A stretch of 9,334 nt of DNA from an uncultured bacterium (lineage in GTDB: Bacteria; Chloroflexota; Anaerolineae; JACIWP01): NCBI GenBank assembly GCA_903872005.1, contig CAIQJD010000178.1, forward strand, positions 1 through 9,334, written 5' to 3'. Under the pieces are notes generated by a model. The model worked only from the letters and a program-made list of their open reading frames with translations. It did no database searches and was not told the DNA's origin. Positions 6,746-9,334 of this stretch are shown piece after piece. The translations under genes were made by a program, and so were the position numbers. Position 1 is the stretch's first letter; every line of letters starts with the position of its first letter.

Positions 6746-7515
6746 CAACTCTTCTTCTTCTGGTCCAAGAACGCCGTGTAGAAGGCGTCAGACACGCGAG
6801 CGTTGCCGCTCAAGATGCCCTCACGCCCTTCAAACTTGGCTCGCACCTCAATGCCCTTGGGCGTGATTTCGTATTGGCGAATGTCCTTGTCATGCTGGCT
6901 GCCGCGCAACTTGAGTACCAGGAGCGCCTTACGCACGGCGCTGTCCAATTCGACGTAGCGCAGCAGCGTGTAGGAATCTGCCAGGAAGGCGATGCCATCT
7001 TCGCTATCGTCATGTTGGCCGAAGAGGGTGCGGCTTTCGCGCGTCAGGACGCTGGTCAGACCCTCGCGCTTCAGCGCGTTGATGAAACGGTATTGCGTCT
7101 CGCGCAGTTCGTGGGAGCTGCTGGCCAGGCGCTCGAAATGGGACAGGCTGTCTACCAGGATGCGGCGCGCGCCCATTTCCGTGACCATGGATTCAATCAT
7201 GCCGCCGACGCTCTCCAGGTCTTGCCGGCTGACTTCCGGGCTGGTCATGATGACTCGCAGCTTGCCGTCGTTTTCCAGCGCCTTGAAGTCCCAGCCGAAG
7301 CCGGCCGCATCGCGATAGTACTGCTGGGGGAACTCCTCAAAAGTAACGATCAGGCCAGGCTCATCGTACTGCATGATGCCGTTGTAGATGAACTGCATGC
7401 CGAGCGTTGTCTTGCCGGTGCCGGGCGCGCCTTCAACCAGATTGGCTGATTGAGGCAGAAACCCGCCGTTGAGCATATCGTCCAACCTGGCGATACCCGT
7501 TTTCACTCTTTCCAT
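6745..7515 (-). CDS. Single-domain KaiC/RadA-like ATPase
   Basis: A 256-residue RecA-fold ATPase of the KaiC/GvpD superfamily. It opens with the family's VKTGIARLDDMLNGG phrase (4-18), then Walker A GAPGTGKTT at 29-37, paired catalytic glutamates in TFEE (E60, E61), and Walker B RRILVDS at 117-123 with D122. RGSQHDKDIRQYEIT at 204-218 matches the RGS-x-H ending typical of KaiC domains. Cyanobacterial KaiC has two such domains; this protein has one, so it is a KaiC-like signalling ATPase rather than a clock protein, and no kaiA or kaiB is present. A short tail ending in KKKS follows the domain. The ATG at 7515 has GGAGAG 9 nt upstream. The gene sits 72 bp after a winged-helix gene and before two small membrane genes and a histidine kinase. 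KaiC-like ATPases have been proposed as signalling hubs in archaea, often beside HTH and kinase genes, which fits here. Confidence 0.9.
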   Translation of the reverse strand: MERVKTGIARLDDMLNGGFLPQSANLVEGAPGTGKTTLGMQFIYNGIMQYDEPGLIVTFEEFPQQYYRDAAGFGWDFKALENDGKLRVIMTSPEVSRQDLESVGGMIESMVTEMGARRILVDSLSHFERLASSSHELRETQYRFINALKREGLTSVLTRESRTLFGQHDDSEDGIAFLADSYTLLRYVELDSAVRKALLVLKLRGSQHDKDIRQYEITPKGIEVRAKFEGREGILSGNARVSDAFYTAFLDQKKKS

Positions 7516-7587
7516 GGTGTCATACTCTCCTGCGCGAAGAAGCCCTGACGGGGCGCGCCTGCCCTGCTCGCGTTGGCTCGACGAAGC

Positions 7588-7965
7588 TCATCGCATGCCG
7601 CGAATAATGTGATAGACCGCTTTGACCCGGAAATGCCGATCTTCACAGGCGGCGATGAATTCGCCGATCAACCGACGCATCTCTTTGTCATCCACCAGGC
7701 GATAGACGATGATTTCGCCGATGGCCTGCCTCTGCATGACGCCGGCGTCTACCAACTCATCCAGCTCCGGCTTGACCGCGACAGGATTACGGCCGGCGTA
7801 CTTGGCGATATTTTCCACACTATCGGCCGTGTGCGGGTTCTCGTGGAAAAAGCGCACCAGATCCCACTTGATGAACGTGTTGACCCGCATCTTGACGAAA
7901 TCTAGCAAGCGCGGGTCCATGTCGTTCATCAATTTCGCCGTGAAATCATCATTGGTCGTGCTCAA
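7588..7965 (-). CDS. Small winged-helix DNA-binding protein
   Basis: A 125-residue protein with a winged helix-turn-helix at about residues 31-92. FIKWDLVRFFHEN is helix 1, SVENIAKYAGRN helix 2, PVAVKPELDELVDAGVM the recognition helix, and QRQAIGEIIVYRLV the wing; a C-terminal helix 94-109 may help dimerisation. It is likely a transcription regulator of the ArsR/MarR-like fold, though the exact family is not recognised. The start is taken as TTG 7965: GGGGAGGGGA ends 5 nt upstream, placing GGAGG 8 nt from the codon, the best ribosome binding site in the window. A longer reading from 8031 would begin inside the predicted -10 element, and internal ATGs at codons 13 and 16 lack such a site. It is the first gene after the promoter at 8033-8061, with the KaiC-like gene 72 bp downstream. 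It may regulate its own operon or act as an output partner of the ATPase; both are inferences. Confidence 0.85.
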   Translation of the reverse strand: MSTTNDDFTAKLMNDMDPRLLDFVKMRVNTFIKWDLVRFFHENPHTADSVENIAKYAGRNPVAVKPELDELVDAGVMQRQAIGEIIVYRLVDDKEMRRLIGEFIAACEDRHFRVKAVYHIIRGMR

Positions 7966-7970
7966 CGTCG

Positions 7971-7980
7971 TCCCCTCCCC
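7971..7980 (-). promoter_or_regulatory. Strong ribosome binding site that decides the TTG start of the winged-helix gene
   Basis: GGGGAGGGGA on the minus strand contains GGAGG (7974-7978) 8 nt before TTG at 7965. No comparable site precedes the ATG codons further in, nor the upstream codon at 8031. Confidence 0.7.
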
Positions 7981-8032
7981 GCCCAAAAGAGCCAGGCCCG
8001 GCCGAATCCCTTGCTGCGAACGCACAGGCAAT

Positions 8033-8061
8033 ATTGTATCATTGTAAGGCCAAAAAGTAAA
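8033..8061 (-). promoter_or_regulatory. Sigma70-type promoter for the winged-helix/KaiC-like operon
   Basis: On the minus strand TTTACT (8056-8061; 4 of 6 to TTGACA) and TACAAT (8033-8038; 5 of 6 to TATAAT) are separated by exactly 17 bp, in the only AT-rich patch of the area. Transcription would start near 8026, leaving a leader of about 60 nt before the TTG start at 7965. A second TACAAT (8041-8046) makes a tandem repeat with the first. AAGGC/GCCTT (8046-8050 and 8062-8066) could pair around the -35 box. No strong intrinsic terminator for the upstream secA gene was seen in 8026-8083, only short 4-5 bp stems and a T-rich stretch, so read-through from secA is possible. Confidence 0.65.
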
Positions 8062-8083
8062 GCCTTGCGCCGAAAGCGCCGGC

Positions 8084-9334
8084 TTATGGCAAAGCGACCG
8101 GTTCCAGCGCGAAGACGCGGCTCACGATGCCTTGTCGAATCTCATCCATCAGTTCCTGGAACATGCCGTAGGCGCGCCGCTTGTATTCGACCAGTGGGTC
8201 GCGTTGCCCGAAGGCTTCCAGCCCAATGCCCTGGCGCAGGTCTTCCATGTCCGTCAGGTAGTCAATCCACAGCCGGCTCAGGAAGCCCAACATGACGCGC
8301 TTTTGCAGCTCCAGCGCCACGCGGTCGCCCAGGAATTCGCAGACGATTTGGCGCTCTTCGGCCGGCAGGTCGTAGATCGGCGCGCTCCGCAGCGGCATGA
8401 CGTTCGGGAAGCCCAGGTAGCGCAGGTAGGCGTCATAGAGGTCGGCGTCCAGGTCCGCCAGGGCTTGCTTTTCCAGGGCGCGCATGCGCTTGTAGTCGGC
8501 CGGCTCGGCGGCGTCCACGGCGTAGCGCTCGATTTCCCAGCGCAGCTCTTCGGGCAAGCTGCTCCACAGGGAGGCGTTCAGGCGTTGGGCGTCGGCTTGT
8601 CGCACGCGTTCCAGGACGGTTTGGCGCAGCGCCGCCGGCGCGCCGGCCAAACCTTGCTGGCGAAAGCCGGCGCGGCGCGCCTCGTCCAGGAAGCGGCCGG
8701 CCTTACGCAGCGGGATCAGCGCGCCTTCGCGCAACTCGGCCGACAGGTCGCCGATGAGGCTCCCTTTGTGGCGCTCCAATGCCTCCGCGCCGCAGGCCAG
8801 AGCCAGGGCTTGCCAATCCTCGCGGCGCAACTCGGCCAGGGCTTGTCCCTCGATGGCAGCCCGGATGGCCGGCGAGACGAAGTAGTCCGAGGCGTCCAGA
8901 TAGGCCCGCACGGACTGGCGTGTGGCGTCGTCCAGATCGGCCACCTGGCGCGCCCCGATTTCGGAGCGCACGCTTTGCGCCCAGGCGCCGAGGATGGCCT
9001 CGCGCGCTTCGACCGAGAGGTCTTGCAGCCGGCTTCGCAGGAATTGGCCTTCTTTCTCGCGGTCGGTGTACGCGCCGGAGCGCCCCAGGGCGTCCAGGAT
9101 GCGCGGGCGCACGCCGGCCGGCGTCTCTTCCGGCCGCAAGGTCATGAGCGGCTCCAGGATGCGCCGGCCCAGGGCGCGGTAGATGTCGTCTCGCAGCGTC
9201 GGGTCGAGGATCTCTGGGCGCAGGGCGGCGAAATGCTCGTCGGCGCCCTCTTGGGTGAAGACGCCCCGCTCGGCCAGACATTGCCGCGCGTCGAGGAGCA
9301 TCCCTTCGTATAGCTCGCTGGCATCGCCGGCGCC
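8084..9334 (-). CDS. secA: Preprotein translocase ATPase SecA, C-terminal part (runs off right edge)
   Basis: The frame is open from the window edge to a TAA at 8084, giving 416 visible residues; the N-terminal motor domains are outside. Near the end stand WIDYLTDMEDLRQGIGL (356-372 of the visible part) and GQRDPLVEYKR (376-386). These correspond to the WKEHL-MD-LR-GI and AQ-DP-EYK stretches of the SecA helical scaffold/wing, which drives secretory proteins through SecYEG. Before them lie about 340 mostly helical, Ala/Leu/Arg-rich residues without the NFDIRK or YDDV motif. In canonical SecA that motif lies only about 110 residues before the tryptophan, so this protein seems to carry a long insertion or a very diverged region. 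The protein stops about 20 residues after the motif with EPVALP and lacks the cysteine-rich zinc tail that binds SecB in many bacteria. It may be a lineage-specific form of the housekeeping SecA or a second, specialised SecA. Confidence 0.85.
   Translation of the reverse strand, partial: GAGDASELYEGMLLDARQCLAERGVFTQEGADEHFAALRPEILDPTLRDDIYRALGRRILEPLMTLRPEETPAGVRPRILDALGRSGAYTDREKEGQFLRSRLQDLSVEAREAILGAWAQSVRSEIGARQVADLDDATRQSVRAYLDASDYFVSPAIRAAIEGQALAELRREDWQALALACGAEALERHKGSLIGDLSAELREGALIPLRKAGRFLDEARRAGFRQQGLAGAPAALRQTVLERVRQADAQRLNASLWSSLPEELRWEIERYAVDAAEPADYKRMRALEKQALADLDADLYDAYLRYLGFPNVMPLRSAPIYDLPAEERQIVCEFLGDRVALELQKRVMLGFLSRLWIDYLTDMEDLRQGIGLEAFGQRDPLVEYKRRAYGMFQELMDEIRQGIVSRVFALEPVALP

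Noticed and set aside
7966..8031. Longer start for the winged-helix protein at 8031
   Set aside because: It falls at the predicted -10 box, upstream of a much better ribosome binding site that serves TTG 7965.
8132..9313. Long plus-strand open frame of 393 codons opposite secA
   Set aside because: It is antisense to a frame with clear SecA motifs, shows no family motif and is rich in Gln/Ala/Gly/Val as expected of GC-rich antisense reading.
1..9334. CRISPR array, tRNA, rRNA, insertion sequence or attachment site
   Set aside because: No regularly spaced repeats, transposase motifs, terminal inverted repeats, cloverleaf-like sequence or rRNA sequence were seen; nearly all DNA is coding.

Overview
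The window is GC-rich, gene-dense bacterial DNA. Every supported gene lies on the minus strand, so genes are described here from the high coordinates down. The style (KaiC-like ATPase, large soluble multi-GAF kinase, GCCGGC-rich DNA, GTG/TTG starts) suggests a Chloroflexota bacterium, perhaps Anaerolineae-like. That is an inference from gene style, not a proven placement. No mobile element, CRISPR array, rRNA or tRNA was seen.

Right edge (8084-9334): the C-terminal part of a SecA translocase ATPase, cut by the window edge. It ends in a recognisable SecA helical-wing/scaffold motif. A long helical segment precedes that motif, and there is no zinc-binding tail.

Signalling block (about 8061 down to 3265): a good sigma70-type promoter (8033-8061) sits just downstream of secA. 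It faces a small winged-helix protein (TTG start, strong ribosome binding site), then a single-domain KaiC/RadA-family ATPase, two tiny three-helix membrane proteins coupled by an ATGA overlap, and a soluble histidine kinase of about 912 residues with four GAF domains. No response regulator is present. This set looks like one signalling operon with the KaiC-like ATPase as a possible hub, and it is the best candidate for an undescribed system here.

Metabolic block (3246 down to 1): a phosphate butyryl/acetyltransferase starts 18 bp after the kinase. It is followed by an adenosine deaminase-family enzyme (28 bp gap) and a MinD/ParA-like P-loop ATPase whose GTG start lies 82 bp inside the deaminase gene. 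After a 183-bp gap with a strong imperfect hairpin comes a second phosphate acyltransferase paralogue, cut by the left edge, in which the MKG motif reads MNG. Short gaps suggest that the signalling and metabolic blocks are transcribed together, at least as far as position 583.
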